A program made the translations under genes and the position numbers. This document shows positions 1 through 12,859 of a stretch of 64,000 bases of DNA, in pieces. Each line of letters begins with the position of its first letter. Within the stretch, counting starts at the first letter, position 1. A model generated the notes under the pieces. The model ran no database searches and was not told where the DNA came from. It was given only the letters and a program-made list of their open reading frames with translations. Location of the stretch: NCBI RefSeq assembly GCF_921293095.1, contig NC_060254.1, forward strand, positions 62,356,069 through 62,420,068, in the 5' to 3' direction. This DNA comes from Ischnura elegans. Taxonomy: Eukaryota; Arthropoda; Insecta; Odonata; Coenagrionidae.

Positions 1-2630
1 TTTATAACTCTCCAACCAAGCAAAGCATCACTAGTAGAAGCGAATTTCCAAGGGAAACCATGTTGGCGTGATGTTAGCGTCGCTATTCCTGTCTTTGCAT
101 GCGAGCGCGCATCTGCGTACAAAACTCATTGAATGCTTAAACACATAAGAAGATCTGGGCAAAACTCTTACGAACTTTATGAATGGCGCATCTCTCCAAA
201 CTCAACCGGTCATACTTATTGTTAGTCTTGCTTTCCCGATGTATTAAACATTGACAATCAGAAATCTGACAGGCGAAACAATGATCCTTCAGCATTCTTT
301 ATTTTTTACAAAGACCACTTTCTTTCTAATTCCACGCGTTGAAGCGCCACAATTTTCTGGAGGCACCAATAATCTTTTGGCGCACCATTCGCAACAACAA
401 TATACTGTTTTAGTAATTTTATATTGCATATATTTAACATGGTCATATATTAAACAAGATAGCAAATTCAAAATCTGCCGCGTTCACAGCTAGAGGTTGC
501 AAGGATTTTAAACGTCTACCTGACCTGCTTCAATCTGGGTTATTATTTGAAATTTTTCAGGGTTTACGGCGTAGACCCTAGTCTATATAATCATTTGTAC
601 CGCAAATATAAAAATGTATTGTAGTAAGTATAGGTTGAAAATACCTGCACATTATCTTTCACCTCGCTACAATTTTACATTTAAGACATCGGAGATAATT
701 TTATAATGGTCTATTCCTTACGTACCATGAAAATTTAAATGTGATAACGTAATTGTTAATTAAGCAATACTTCATGATAACAAAAGAGAGTAAAAATCTA
801 GCGGGAGTGAAGCCTTGCCGTAAGGTCATCCTCGTACCAGCACTCATACTTCCACGGCAGCGTCTCCCAGAAAAAAATTAATATACCGGAGCTCCCAATG
901 ATTCTTAGTCGCAGACAACTATTCACTACCCATGGAAAGCTTGGATTTTAACATAATGAGGAACCAAATGAGTTCTAGAAGGCTATTAATAAAACGAAGA
1001 TGAGAGGGTGTATTTGTGTAGACTGAGCAGGGCAAAAGATATCTTGGGCAGCGGGTATAGCGAGAGAAAGGATTCTTTATACCATCGTGGAGTCTCCCTG
1101 AGAACGAAAATTTGTCCGATTAATTAAATGATAGAACAATCAAATGAAAATATGTTGAAAATGTAAGATATTTCAATAGAATATCGACAGCTGTTTCAAT
1201 AAAATGAATAAAAGTGAAATAACAAACTCATAAATGGAACAAATTTCGGAAAACATCAACCTTGAGGGGAGGAAAGAACATTCCTATGGAAATAAAAAAA
1301 AACATATAAATAATCTAGGGCTGTAATACAATTATGACTACCTGTTACAATTATTGCTCAAAATTGCACATTCCCAAATTCTTTGATTATAAACCACCTT
1401 AATCAACACAAAATCAAAATAAAGATAGGAAAAATAGTATAGTTTGGAAACGCTAGGTAGTTTTACCGAAGATGGCAGGTTGTATTTTCGTTCTACGAAA
1501 GACATATTTTGAGACAGGGGCGATACCAATTTTCAAATGAAAATCAACCACGTGTGCATGAGAGAGGCGTTGGCAAAATGCATCGCAGAAAGTAAAAAAT
1601 GGAAATCTAAAACAAAAAACAGTCGAAGTACAACCAATATCCATTAAAATCCGAAAGTTTGCTCGAAATTGACGACTTTCAGGGAACCAAATTTTCAAAA
1701 TAGCATTTGAAAAACCCCCCAAAAAAAAGTCATATTCGTGAGCGACGACCAGCTACGGTTCTGGAGGAAAGTACCTAGCAATCAAATCACTGAAAGGGAA
1801 AAAAAATCATGATTGGATAAATTGAATTTGTAAAGACAAAATAATATTATTTACTGTGCATACTGATAAAACGAAACTGATAGACGATGTGTGATTCCAT
1901 GGAAACATCTACATATCCTACAAGGCTGCGGTTAAATGTTATGAAGAAGAAGAATTAAGAAAAGAAAAAGACAATACCTAATAGTTCATCCTTTGACAAT
2001 ATTTTTGGATCGGCTTGAATTCATAGGCCCATCACTTCGCTTCCATCTAATGAGAAAAGTTTTGTTCTCATTTGGTAAGTACATGAACTGCAAATTCTCC
2101 AAAGTGGATAACAGTTCAAACATAACTTTCATTATCAAGATAAACGGCCATAGTATGTTATCCATGGTGGTCACCATCCCACTGAAACATGCACGTTTTT
2201 CTATCCCACGCGCTTGCACAAGTTCACTAACGATGAAATTTTAAAAAATTGACTCCCTTCGCATGTTTCAAAATTAGCTCAAAATCAGATACGAAAATGC
2301 TACATTTATGAAAATAGATTCAATTTAATCCCATAGTTCAAGATGGTCAACTTCATGAAAGAGAACAACCCAAGACCAGAATGTTACGGGTAATTCCAAC
2401 CGAGTAATTTCAGCCATAACCACTATTATAGAATCTGCTGTTCGGTTTGATGCAGTTCTCCATTAAGTTCCACAACAATTTGATTCGTACCAGCCCATAA
2501 CCTTTCACACTTGACTGACATACAACCTCAGTAACAATAATAAATTAATAATATCACTCTATCATTCCCGAAAGTTGCTATAGCCAAGAGTAAACTACCA
2601 ACGCAACAACAAAGAGAGGGAGAGATTTTG
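1..2630. other. gene-free intergenic DNA
   Basis: AT-rich non-coding DNA. Short open frames here carry no recognisable domain and have no supporting splice signals. I see no tandem array or transposon end in it. Confidence 0.55.
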
Positions 2631-3180
2631 GATGACAAGAGAATCGGAAGATTCCCTGACCCTATCGCAACCCCCTAAAGAGGCCATTGCTGGTCGTAAG
2701 AGAATCTCAAGAGCTCCTTCGAAGAGAGCAGCGGACGGAGCAGAGAACAAGCGGCGGAAACGAGGGGTTATGGCCTTGCAAGGGCGGAGGTCGTCGGATG
2801 AAGCAGGCGGTGAACGGCTGGATTAGAAATAAAAGAAGGCCGGAAAAGCAGGTCACTGTACGCAGCCCCCCGGGGTTGGGACGTGGAGAATGAGGAAGAG
2901 AGAGGTGGCCGCGTGAGGTTAACTGGCGACTGACGGAAAACCAGACGCTCTTTCCGGGCGGATGGGTGAGCTGAGTTGTAGTTGGGGGAGGCAAGGGGGC
3001 GTGGCCCACGGATGAGGCGGGGTGGGGGTCGGGGAGGATGAAAGGTGATGAACGGCTAATGCGGCAATAACGAGGTTCCCAGGATTTTGTCGGAGATTAA
3101 AAAAAGTAGGAGGGTGAAAGTGAGGCATCGATGGGGAGAGAACAGGATGGAACTGGGCGAACGTGAAGGTCGGGGTGGAA
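2630..3180. other. GC-rich, purine-biased tract
   Basis: The plus strand is unusually rich in G and A compared with the AT-rich surroundings. Overlapping short frames are open on both strands, which is what composition alone produces when stop codons are rare. No protein motif is visible. It could be an old GC-rich repeat, or an unmethylated CpG-rich regulatory stretch. Confidence 0.4.
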
Positions 3181-4690
3181 GTTTGAATCCATTTTCGAAA
3201 GGCAACAATATTTTTAAGTACACCCTTCCACAGATAATATCATAGTCACAGAGCTCAAGCCACCATAATTTCAAGAGGAGCGACTACTATGTTACAGGGT
3301 GTCCAACCTATCTAAGCAGAAAAATTCATGGATAATTCCCGGTTTTTCATGGAAACTTTACAAAATTCCACGTTAACCTTACGTGATTACTGCGATAGAT
3401 GAGAATTTTAAAACAAACACCCAAAATTACTTCAATACTTTTTAATAAATTTATATGTATGTATTTACAAGAAATCGGTTAGTTAACAAGCATTGTATCA
3501 AACAGTTTGGGGGCACTTTTAGCCTCAACCTCGCCCGAATTAAGACATCTATCAGTACGCACAGGAAAGAGAACTTGTCCCAGAAAATAAAAATGGGGCC
3601 CAAATTAGCCATGAGTAAAAAATTTCGAGCCATATTAATGATTCTATGTTAATTCCATTCATAAGAGTTCCACTCAAATATTCTGAAATTTATATACGTA
3701 GCCATGTCACCCTCTAATAATTTCATGGCCCCCTCACGATTAGTCATTGTGCTACGCACCGTGTGTTCAGCCAGCTGAGGGCTTTACACGAATACTCCAC
3801 ACCATATAATAATGTGCAATATCTTTTTATTCCGTATTTACGACACATCACAAGTAATTCACCTCTAATTCTATTAAAGTTTTGATACACGCATAAATGA
3901 GTATATTAAACCGGTGGACACCGCATCATAGGAGGTGTAATTTTAACCCTGCGGTAAAATAATATCATCAACGTACAAATATTACAGGTATCTACAACCA
4001 GCACAGCAGGTAATTAACAGACAGTCAAACAAATTACTAACAAACGAGAAAATTCCGTGTACTAGTCGCCAAGAATGAATTACCTACTTCAAGGGAAAAA
4101 GATCTGCACATGATGATAGCAAAAAAAATCCCGAAATATTGGTTTATCGCCTTGAGTCGGACTCGACCCTCAAAGAGAAATCCGTGGGTAACCGTTTTAA
4201 CTGCATTTAGTGCATCATACTGAAAAAAAATTATCTTTCAGGCATACCAGAGGAGGCTAGCCAAAAAACTTTCTGATGTCCACGTACCATTTCATAATCA
4301 GAGTTATTTCACAATCAAACAACCTTCGTTGCAGAATAGGCACAACAAATGGTTATTCCTTTATCAATAATTGCACCTATTTATCGAGGAAAAAGGCTGG
4401 GGGTAAGTATTTCAAGTGACACAATATGCATCCTAGTCGTCATAGGGTAGATAGACGAGGACAACTCCTCAACGGCGTCACCCACCGTATTCCAGTCGAA
4501 TATGCATCCCACCAAGGAAGTGTGGGAAAAAATAAGGAAAGCGTTCAGGAGCTACGCTTTGGGGGAAATACGACCGAAATGGTCAAACATATTCTTCTGA
4601 CTGTACTTTATCGACTGGTAATCACTTCCGAGATAATTATCTGGAATTTTACACGAAAATACGTATTTTCAATAAGGGTTTTATCGCGAA
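3181..4690. other. gene-free intergenic DNA
   Basis: AT-rich sequence with only short, uninterpretable open frames. The 115-codon frame beginning at 4426 has no recognisable domain. Nothing else stands out. Confidence 0.5.
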
Positions 4691-4697
4691 AGTTGTT

Positions 4698-4737
4698 TCA
4701 GCCTGTCAGTTGTCTCAGCCTGTCAGTTGTCTCAGCC
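4698..4737 (+). repeat. 17-bp tandem repeat, 2.35 units
   Basis: Two perfect copies of TCAGCCTGTCAGTTGTC lie head to tail (4698-4714 and 4715-4731), followed by a partial third (TCAGCC). Confidence 0.9.
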
Positions 4738-4899
4738 AGCCAACGAAAAATTTCGATTGATGGAAGAATATAGTTATCGTTATGACAAAAAAGGCATAAG
4801 ATTGCCCACATTAGCGGCAACTTTTCATTACTTTATGACTCGGATGGTTGCCCTCTGTGCAAGCAGAACTCCGTTTCAAATGAAACATCCGAAAAGAAC

Positions 4900-5218
4900 G
4901 TGAAAGCGCGAATAAAAGGCATAGTGAAGAGTCTAGCTGCATGTTACGGTGCGAAAATGTGGCCGAGGAGGGAGGAGGACGATAAAATACTTGAGGCAAT
5001 CGAGATATTGGTACGGAGGAAAAAGGAGAAGTTGATAATTCTGGAGAGGAAGAGGACTGACGAGGTCCTAGACATAATAGGTGAGGAAACTTTCCGAGGA
5101 TACTAAGTACTTGGGCGTAGCGAGTACTAGGGAGGAAGGGATACTGGATGAAGTGTGTGAAAGCGGGAATAGAGTTATGCGGGGAATTAGGGAGGAAGAG
5201 GAAATGGTTTATGAATAA
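4900..5218 (+). pseudogene. RTE-like LINE relic (C-terminal part of reverse transcriptase ORF)
   Basis: The plus-strand frame at 4900-5106 reads IKGIVKSLAACYGAKMW, then a charged stretch with LERKRTDEVLDIIGEE. This follows the well-known tail of RTE-type retrotransposon ORFs, where a YGAETW-like motif is followed by RRMEK, then the (N/D)EEVL motif and a GE(E/K) motif. The reading frame stops at 5104. A second piece (5109-5218) continues in similar style, with ILDEVCESGNRVMRGI, and ends at a TAA. No polymerase catalytic motif is nearby, so this is a 5'-truncated, decayed copy. The clade is inferred from these motifs only. Confidence 0.6.
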
Positions 5219-5885
5219 CATGGAAAGGAATAGGCTTTACTTATAAATAAAGAAGGAATTCCAACTCGGGAAGGCGGAAATTCGTAAAACGCCTCATTTA
5301 AATCTACCTTAACCGGTAGGTTACTTTAATAATAATTTGTCGTGAGTAATTCACTCTTGGCGTAGGTATATTTATATGGTAGGCATGGAAAAAATAATCT
5401 GGAGAACAGAAAAGGGATCGGGAAAGAAAGGACGATGACGATAGACACGGCGTGATCGCAGAGAAAAGGACGAGGAGTGATGGGACAAGGAAAAGTCGCG
5501 AGTTAAAGAGGGACGCGAGGGAGAGGACAAACGATAAACACCAGCGAGGGAAAAGAGCCAAGGCCTGGGAGTCGAGGAGGGAAAACAGGGCCCTTGTGAA
5601 GTTATAGCTGCATCATTCCGTTAGTTTAAAGAAAGCAGAGTGTCCCCCATATTTAGCATGCAGGATAGGTATTTGGAGGATGCGGTCGACAGCTTAGGCC
5701 ATTCATGCCGTGGGGGACGGATGGGTGGAGAGAAACCTGGCGTCGGCGTTAGTCTGCTCTTGAATAAAGGCGCCAAAGGGAGCGCGGATTAACCTCCTAG
5801 CGGACGGACCGAGTGATGCGTTTGAAATGTCTATCAAAAAGACTAAAGCAGGGATTGGGCAACCTCTGCAATGCACCAATGCAAA
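5219..5885. other. gene-free, purine-rich stretch
   Basis: Purine-rich on the plus strand around 5400-5600, with no recognisable coding content. Confidence 0.4.
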
Positions 5886-5889
5886 CCAC

Positions 5890-5955
5890 CTCCGCCGGGA
5901 TTGGAACCCTATCCAACGGGGTGCGAATCCAACACTTTAGCCACCACACTCACCC
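5890..5955 (-). mobile_element. tRNA-derived SINE head (relic)
   Basis: On the minus strand, TGGCTAAAGTG (5933-5943) is a perfect match to the RNA polymerase III box A consensus TRGYNNARNNG. GGTTCCAATCC (5898-5908) follows at tRNA-like spacing and differs from box B at one position. No full cloverleaf or anticodon arm can be drawn with confidence, so this is a SINE head and not a working tRNA gene. Confidence 0.6.
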
Positions 5956-6100
5956 GATCCCCTTCAATTATATTCTACGACAACGTTCTGTCCCATGGAG
6001 CATCAATGGTACCATGCTAAAAAAATCAAGTCTAATTTTAAATGACAACTGAGCAACTGAAGGTTACTCAAGCAACATAAAACCATTACCATTAGCATAC

Positions 6101-6134
6101 GCATTAACATAAGCATTAACATAAGCATGAACAT
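6101..6134 (+). repeat. 12-bp tandem repeat
   Basis: GCATTAACATAA occurs twice perfectly (6101-6112, 6113-6124), followed by a diverged partial copy. Confidence 0.8.
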
Positions 6135-6919
6135 CTGTGACTTATTTTATAAACTTAGCAAATACTACAGACAATGAATGAATCCGAGCCAACACTCAAA
6201 AGGCTTATCACACAGAATAGCAAAACCGAAACTGATTCAAACATTGGGAACATTGAAAAATAGTAATCAGTACGATAATATTTACACAAAATCAGTTCCA
6301 CCTTTCGCTGCTTTATTAACGACAAAATTAAGTCCGATTTTCCGCTCGCAGGCTATTAGTTCCTTTTCATATTGACTCTGTTTTCCAATGAAATGTGCAA
6401 GAAAATCAAAATCTTCCATTCCGGTCAAGTATCAAATAGGAGCTTTAACACATAACGTCATCTTCAACCAAGACGTCACCTTGAAGCTTGTCAAACCAAT
6501 ACAGCTATATTAGAGGGTAGACGGAAACAGTAAATAAAAATGAGGCGAGGGGGGCAACAGTACTCGAGGGTGAAGAAAGCGGGAGAGAGGTAAGAAAATG
6601 AAGGGAGCGTAAAAATGTACACCGCAGGATGGAGGGATAAAGCGAATGCTCTAATTGGATCTAATCATATCACGTTAGTTACATGAAAATGACGCTACGG
6701 TCATTTCGCGAAGTACGAAAACGTATTAGTTTACAAAAATGAGGATTAAATTGTCAAAATTCTCTGCCATTCAAGAAAGGAAAATTTTCACCAAAAAAAT
6801 GCAAAAGTAACAAATGTTTTTGAATATTTCTGTTCAGTCAAGGCGGAAGTACCTCAAGAGGGCAGTCGCCTGGAGTAAGAATGAATGTGTTGCTTGACAG
6901 AGAAGTTTATAGGATAGTT

Positions 6920-7480
6920 TTAAGTTTCTCTTAAGGGTTGATTTCTCAAGGAATCGAGTATTCAGCTCATCAACAACGTTCCGACAATTAGCCAGACATT
7001 ACCGACCTCAGGGCATGAAAATTTAATTAGAAGACTCAAGTATTCAAAATCAATCATTTAGCATTTGCCATATCATATAAGAATAAAAAAACACACCTTA
7101 CCTGGCCAACCCTGAAGATTGACTTAAAACAATCCGGTAGGAAGAAAGAATAGGAAAGCGGTAACGGTAAGCATGGGGTAAGAAAAAGGAGAGAAGAAAT
7201 TTAGATTTCTCTCAAGGGCTAATCATTAATAGAGTAGGAGAATAATATTCAGTTCTTCAACAACGTTTTGGCAGATATAATACCGCCCTCAGGGCATGGA
7301 ACTTTAATTAGAATACTCGAAGAGTAAAAAGCAACCATTAAGTATTTGACAAATAATATAAGGATGAACAAAATACTATTTAATTGACCAACCCTCAAGA
7401 GAAACTTAAAACAATCCGGTAAGAAGTAAGGATAGGTAGGAGGTAACGGTAAGCAGGGGGGTAAGAGAAAAGGAGAGAAG
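6920..7480 (+). repeat. tandem duplication, about 283-bp unit, two copies
   Basis: The segments at about 6920-7200 and 7203-7480 are diverged copies of one another. Shared landmarks lie 280-285 bp apart: CAACAACGTT, CCTCAGGGCATG, and ACTTAAAACAATCCGGTA. The right copy runs directly into the purine-rich block at 7480. Confidence 0.8.
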
Positions 7481-7760
7481 AGAAAGAGATTGGGGGGAGG
7501 AGGAAGACGAAGGGAGAGAGGGGAGGGAGAGAGAGAGAGAGGCGGGGAATAGGAGGGAGTGCCCTGACGAATGGATCGATACACGAGTGAGACCCCCACC
7601 CTACCTCCCCCCTCCCCAACGGCGGGTGCGTGGGTGGGAGGAGCTGGGAAAGCGATGGGCACGGTGGATGGGGGAAGGGAGGGGAAACACGAGGAGTATA
7701 GTGGAGCGACCCAGAGAGAGAAAGAGAGGCACGGAGGGCGTGTGTAGTAATGCGCGGGGC
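7480..7760. other. GC-rich, purine-biased tract with GA microsatellite
   Basis: GGGAGA-rich sequence with a short GA run near 7530-7542. Long frames are open on both strands here (for example minus strand 7249-7824), but their translations are proline, serine or arginine-rich with no motif. This points to compositional openness and not to coding. Confidence 0.5.
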
Positions 7761-7764
7761 GGGG

Positions 7765-8350
7765 GTCGGGGGCCCCGCTTTCCAAGGACCCGGGTTCAAA
7801 GCCCCTGAGTTCGATCCCCCACACACGCTCGCAACTCGGGACAAAAAAAATTGCTACTTTCCTTGGGAAATCTCGGGCGTGTTTGGCATTGTAGGGGGGA
7901 GGATCTCTCCCTATCCCGAGGACCTAGGTTCAAAACCCCTAGTAAGTTCGATCTCCTGTAAACTGGCGCCCCGTAAATGGAATGGAAGCAATGAGTAATG
8001 TAGGCTCAGCTCGCGCGTGTAGGCATTGCAAGGAGGTCGAGTTTTTCACTGGGTTCCAAGAACCCGGGGTAATTACTCGATTACTAGCAACTCGTGATAA
8101 AAAAACTACCACTTTTCTTTAGAAATATCGGGCATGCTTGGCATGGCGGGGAAAAAGAGGGTATTCGGGCCTCTCCCCATTCCAAGGACCCAGGTTCAAA
8201 ACCCCAGAGTTCGATCTCCTGTAAGCTAACGACCCGTAAATGGATGTATGCAATGAGTAATCTAGGGAAAACTCGCGCGTGTAGGTACGAGTATTGCAAG
8301 TAGGTCGAGTTTATCACTGGGTTCCAAGAACCCGGGGTCATTACTTGAAT
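7765..8350 (+). repeat. tandem SINE-like units (about 260-bp period) with pol III box B motifs
   Basis: Three successive units share a block with GGTTCAAA(A/G)CCCC near 7792, 7927 and 8192, each followed by a GTTCGATC motif. The last two units also share CCCGTAAATGGA, GCGCGTGTAGG, and CACTGGGTTCCAAGAACCC. The segments starting near 7831 and 8090 are about 259 bp apart. The box B-like cores suggest a tRNA-derived SINE that was duplicated in tandem. No good box A was found. Confidence 0.65.
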
Positions 8351-8484
8351 AGTGCGATCTATTGAAAACATACTCTTTCTGGCTAAAATGCCGTCATGTT
8401 GACAGAATAGAACACTTGCAGCACCGAGTTCAAGACCAAGAATTCGGGTTAAGATTCTAATCAGCATTAAAAATTAGCGGAAAT

Positions 8485-8600
8485 GAAGTTGGGTTCAGTC
8501 CCGGACATAAAAATCTTACTTCCCGAGACCCGAAAATTTTTCTAGAGCCCCCAATTCACGCCGAATAGCCAATGCCGCTGAACCACGCCCCCGCTCAGAG
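8485..8600 (-). mobile_element. possible tRNA-derived SINE head (relic)
   Basis: The minus strand has TGGTTCAGCGG (8575-8585), a perfect box A consensus match. No convincing box B lies downstream on the same strand, while a box B-like GGTTCAGTCCC lies on the opposite strand near 8494. It may be a rearranged or partly inverted copy. Confidence 0.4.
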
Positions 8601-8639
8601 AATAACAAACACTAAGGCGTCGGGAGAGGCGCCTTATTT

Positions 8640-11600
8640 TCTGACGGTCAAAAATAATTTTGAAGCCCATGGAGGACATTTTGATTTTTTATGGCGGGGT
8701 GCGGAAAGAAACTCTTACCCACCGAGCGAGTAAGAATTCTTCATGGATACGAGTAACGAAGTTTCCGAAACTGTCCTTTGATCCGCAGAAATCATTTTCA
8801 TACGTATCATTAGGTAGCATATGCCAAAATAAAATAGAAGTTTTTCCGCAAATATTAGATGCGTAACTTTTCATATAATCAAATCCTGGGGAGTAGGTCT
8901 CAAAATTGAAATGCAAATTTCGCCGACACTTCGGATAGCATAAAAAAATAGCCATCATCAGGGCTTGACTTAAAATGAGGGAATAAATTTGGCATATAAA
9001 ATTAAACAATGGTTAAAAAAATTTCAACCCACCTAATTATTAAATTTAGTTACCTACTTAATTTGACCAAAAACTTGCATTTCGATTTTAAAATCTACAA
9101 ATATTTGGTATTGAATATAGAGGTCAGGAATAGGAGAAAAAACTCATCTTTTTATCAAATCCAATATCTATCGAGGATGCCCGGGATGTCTAACTTATAT
9201 GTTTCGTCAGTGGCAGAAGAGACAGGGAAGTGGGAAACATGAGGTGTGGGCAAATCCTTTCATTCCTTGACGTAAAATGGAGGTGACCTTTTTGTAGGTA
9301 GTGCCTCATTAGTATGAGATTCTTTTCTTTTGGTATAATCTTAGCTGCACCTAAAATTATGATGAAATGAGTAACTGCTTCCCTGTCACAACGTGGAAAA
9401 AGTTTATATTGAGCGAAATATCATGCATCCCGCACTCATTCTTCATCAAAAACTTTAAGCGCTGAATATGATTTCTCAGTTGTCATTTTTTTATTTGAGA
9501 GATGGTGGCGATGGGTTGAGTATTTGGCTAACGATCCAAGGCTCCCAGGTTCAAGTGTCCAAGCATATTTGGCCCTATGCGGCCTCGAACAACATCAAGA
9601 TTTATCATTTAACTTATTTTCAGCCGTTGCCTCGTGAACTAGTGGATTTATCTTTGAGAAATGATACAGTATGGAGCCTAATATCGCAATTACCGAACTC
9701 ATTCTTCACTAATAACTGTCATAAATAACATTTGTTTGTTTGTTAGTTTTTTTATTGTATGCATTTTAAATAACTCTGGGTTTGGAATTTTATCATCAAC
9801 AATTTGGGTACTCAGCATCTAAGAGTACCCTAAAGTGTCTGAAACTGACTCACACGGGTTATTTCAATGTAAGCTCAAGCAGTCAGCGCCCCTGGATATG
9901 TAAGTATCATGGATGAATTCCTCTCGGCTGGTCCGCCGCTCGAGCAGCAAAATTACTGTGGACGTTTCGGAGACCGATGTGGTTTCTAAAGCCTCGTTGG
10001 CGCAAACAAGAATCCCAGCTGGCAATCCGAGAAGAATACAATCGATGTGTACTCATTGAAGTGAGGATATATCACCGCGCTGACATGAAAATGGAAAGCT
10101 GGAAAAATTAGTTACCTTTCAGAGTCCATAAAAGTTACCTTTCAGATTGAATCGATGTAAATAATTTCCCCGTCATCAAATGCATCGCATAGTAGTGCTG
10201 AAGGTAGTTCTCTTGGATATTATATTCCCTGACAGAACGTTTAATACGCGTCATGTGAGACCAAGAAAAACGTGGAAAAAATACTTTCGTCCTTTTTGCT
10301 ACCTCAACTGCGGGCATTGTATAATTATTTCATGCAAATACACTATGTTAATAGATGAAAATTATTAATATAATTGAAAAATGATCAGTAATTTGCTAAC
10401 CGTGGCATTTTTAACAACAAAGCCTCGGTCACATATCTTAAATGTCTCTTATCAAGATAAATGTATCGGTGCATAATAAATCAAAAAGGTAATTTAGCGC
10501 AAGTTGAAAAAGGAAATAATTTCCAAAATAGCGGCCTCCCGATGGCGGCATTTGGTTTCCTGCAATCAAATAAATTAGCAATGAGAATTCTTGAGATCGG
10601 TGGTAGCTTTCCCAACCTCTACCATCTCATTTTCGCTAAAGGAAGTTGGGAATAGCATTGATTCAACAACCCAATCCTCTGGAAATAATGCGTTAGCAAG
10701 CCACTTTCTCTTTTCCTTCCCAAGTCTTTCCTTTGCCGTACAGGATTGGATTTTGTTCGACTGATGGGCAGACGAGAAGAGACCGCCTCGTTTGGGAGCA
10801 CCACGTCATAATAATCGCGGGTCAAACCGTCATCCTCCGAGGGCTTCAAAACTCTTTTTGACCGGTAGGGTAGAGAACTTCAATCAACGCTCGGAGCGCT
10901 TGTTGTCCTCGGCTTAGGGACAATTCGGGACTTCAAAAAAATTTCAGCCCCTGTGTGGTAAGATTTTTCGTCCGTGACAATATAATTACAGCAGATTATT
11001 ATCCTTCTTCAGCTATCTAACGATTTGATCGTTGGATTATTCTTCCTCATAGAATGATCCTCCAAAATCGTTAGAACATAAATAGCTTTGCTTGGTTTCG
11101 CTATTTAGTGGGCCTTCTTCGCTTCTATAGCGTTGAAGTGTTTTCCCCGTCCCATCCCTTCCGAACCTTTCCTTACCCAGAGGCGTCGACGGGCTCCTAT
11201 CGCGGCGGCGCCTCTTTCCTTTTTCCTTCCTCTACAGCCCCTCCCCGGGTGATCGGGCGTATAAGCCACTGGCTTGGTTCCCGGCCCCGTTGCGTTGTAT
11301 CCCTGAGGGGTCCACCTTGAACCCTCATACTCTCTGTCCTTCTTCAGCATTGGGCACTTGTATTAATACGAGTAGGTATAGTAAACAAGGTCTGTGTAAG
11401 GGTGTGGTAACTAGGATCCTGGCCCTGCCTCGTCGGTCCACCTTCGGGCCGGACTGGAAAATGATAAATTTATTAAGGACAAAAAAACTCGATTCCCCCA
11501 CGATTGACTAAATAGGCGCATGAAAGTCCTTTTCCGGGACAGGTCGACATTACACTCTCGACGAACTAAAGGTTTGGGTTGCATACTGACGAAAGCAAGT

Positions 11601-11745
11601 CTATTACCCACTGCAACACTTTTTCTAAACGTTATAAGTCTTAAACTATTTGTCGACACTCCCTGGTTGCATAATTATTTTCTATAGTTAACTGCCTTGT
11701 GTACCTATTCTCACTTAAATGGCGCACCGGGTAAACATAATAAAT
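8640..11745. other. gene-free intergenic DNA
   Basis: AT-rich sequence without recognisable genes. At 9490-9565 a weak tRNA-like stretch on the plus strand has AGGTTCAAGTGTCC as a poor box B. The part from 11110 to 11460 is GC-rich and may be a fragment of a transposon 5' region, but I cannot classify it. Confidence 0.4.
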
Positions 11746-11749
11746 AAAT

Positions 11750-11788
11750 GAATAGCGGAATCAATGTCAACCAATGATTCCGCTATTC
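11750..11788 (+). repeat. perfect 14-bp hairpin
   Basis: GAATAGCGGAATCA (11750-11763) and its exact reverse complement (11775-11788) are separated by 11 nt. There is no poly-T end to suggest a pol III terminator role. Function unknown. Confidence 0.85.
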
Positions 11789-11819
11789 TCGGCATTCCTT
11801 CCGATAAGATCTATTGGTT

Positions 11820-12855
11820 TTTTTATTTCCCAATATATTAGCCAGTCATACTCCGAGATAATAGTCTAAAACGGATAATCAGGTAAGCCACAAATTTACT
11901 TTACATCTAAAAATTGAAACCTTCTAAGGCAAAAGCTGGAGATAAGTTTATATTCTATCATCATTGGATTCCCTCTTTTGACCAGAAAATCGTTTAATAT
12001 TAACTAAATATCCAAATTTTCGCATCCAAATAAAAATTATAATATTTAAAATAATTTAAAAATATTAGCAAAGATTTTAATAGTTTGGAAGATGGTCTTC
12101 ATCGGCTCAAACCCATTTACCCCTAAGATTTCCACACGAGACAAGGCTTATCACAATTCCAGTGAAACATTCTAAGCAATCAAAACAAACTGTTTTTCCT
12201 ACATATTAGCCAGCCATACTCCGAGATAGATTCCTTACACAGATAATCATGAATGTCACAAATAACCATGCATCCACAAACTGAACCCTTCTGACGCAAT
12301 AGCTGGAGACAAGTTTATATTACAGCATCACTCTTTCCACATATTCCTTTTTTTACAATAAAAAATTGATTAATTTTTACCAAATTTTCATTCTATTTAA
12401 TTAATGCTTGGGAGTGTGATTAAATGATAGCCTCCATCGGCTCACACCCATATGCCTCTTACATTTCCACACGAGATGAGGCTTATCACTGCCCCAATGA
12501 CACATTCTTAGCAATCTAGATAAATTATTTTTCCTACATGTTAGTCATGTACGTCACCAATTCACCTTACATCTACAAATAAAACCCTTATTAGGGCATA
12601 GCAGGAGCTAAGTTTAAATTCCATTATCGTTCTTTCCACAAATTCTTTTTTCAACAAAAAAAACGAATAATTTAAACTCAGTATTTAGTTTGACTTACAA
12701 CTTAATATAGTATTTAAAATATTTTCTAATCAGTAGTTAATATTTGAATGATTTAGAAAATAGTATTCGGCTCACACCCATTTACCTCTTAGATTTCCTC
12801 GCGAGACGAGGCTTATCGCTATCCCAATGACACATTCTTAGCAATCTAGACAAAC
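11820..12855 (+). repeat. degenerate tandem satellite-like array, about 330-370 bp period
   Basis: About three diverged units can be followed by shared landmarks. A TCGGCTCA(A/C)ACCCAT block occurs at about 12103, 12437 and 12768, followed each time by a CGAGA(C/T)(A/G)AGGCTTATC block and an ATTCTTAGCAATC-like block. A further landmark, ATTAGCCAG(T/C)CATACTCCG, occurs at about 11836 and 12205, with a remnant near 12540. Between them lie shared AT-rich stretches and a GTTTA(T/A)ATT motif. Confidence 0.8.
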
Positions 12856-12859
12856 TGTT

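Noticed and set aside
4811-5221. Minus-strand frame of about 136 codons
   Set aside because: It is the shadow of the plus-strand RTE-like LINE relic.
6101-6134. CRISPR array
   Set aside because: The repeats touch without spacers, and the DNA is eukaryotic. No part of the window has regularly spaced repeats with unique spacers.
7249-7824. Long minus-strand frame of about 190 codons
   Set aside because: It lies over a purine-rich tract and duplicated repeats. The product is Pro/Ser/Leu-rich without motifs, and other frames are open over the same bases, so openness comes from base composition.
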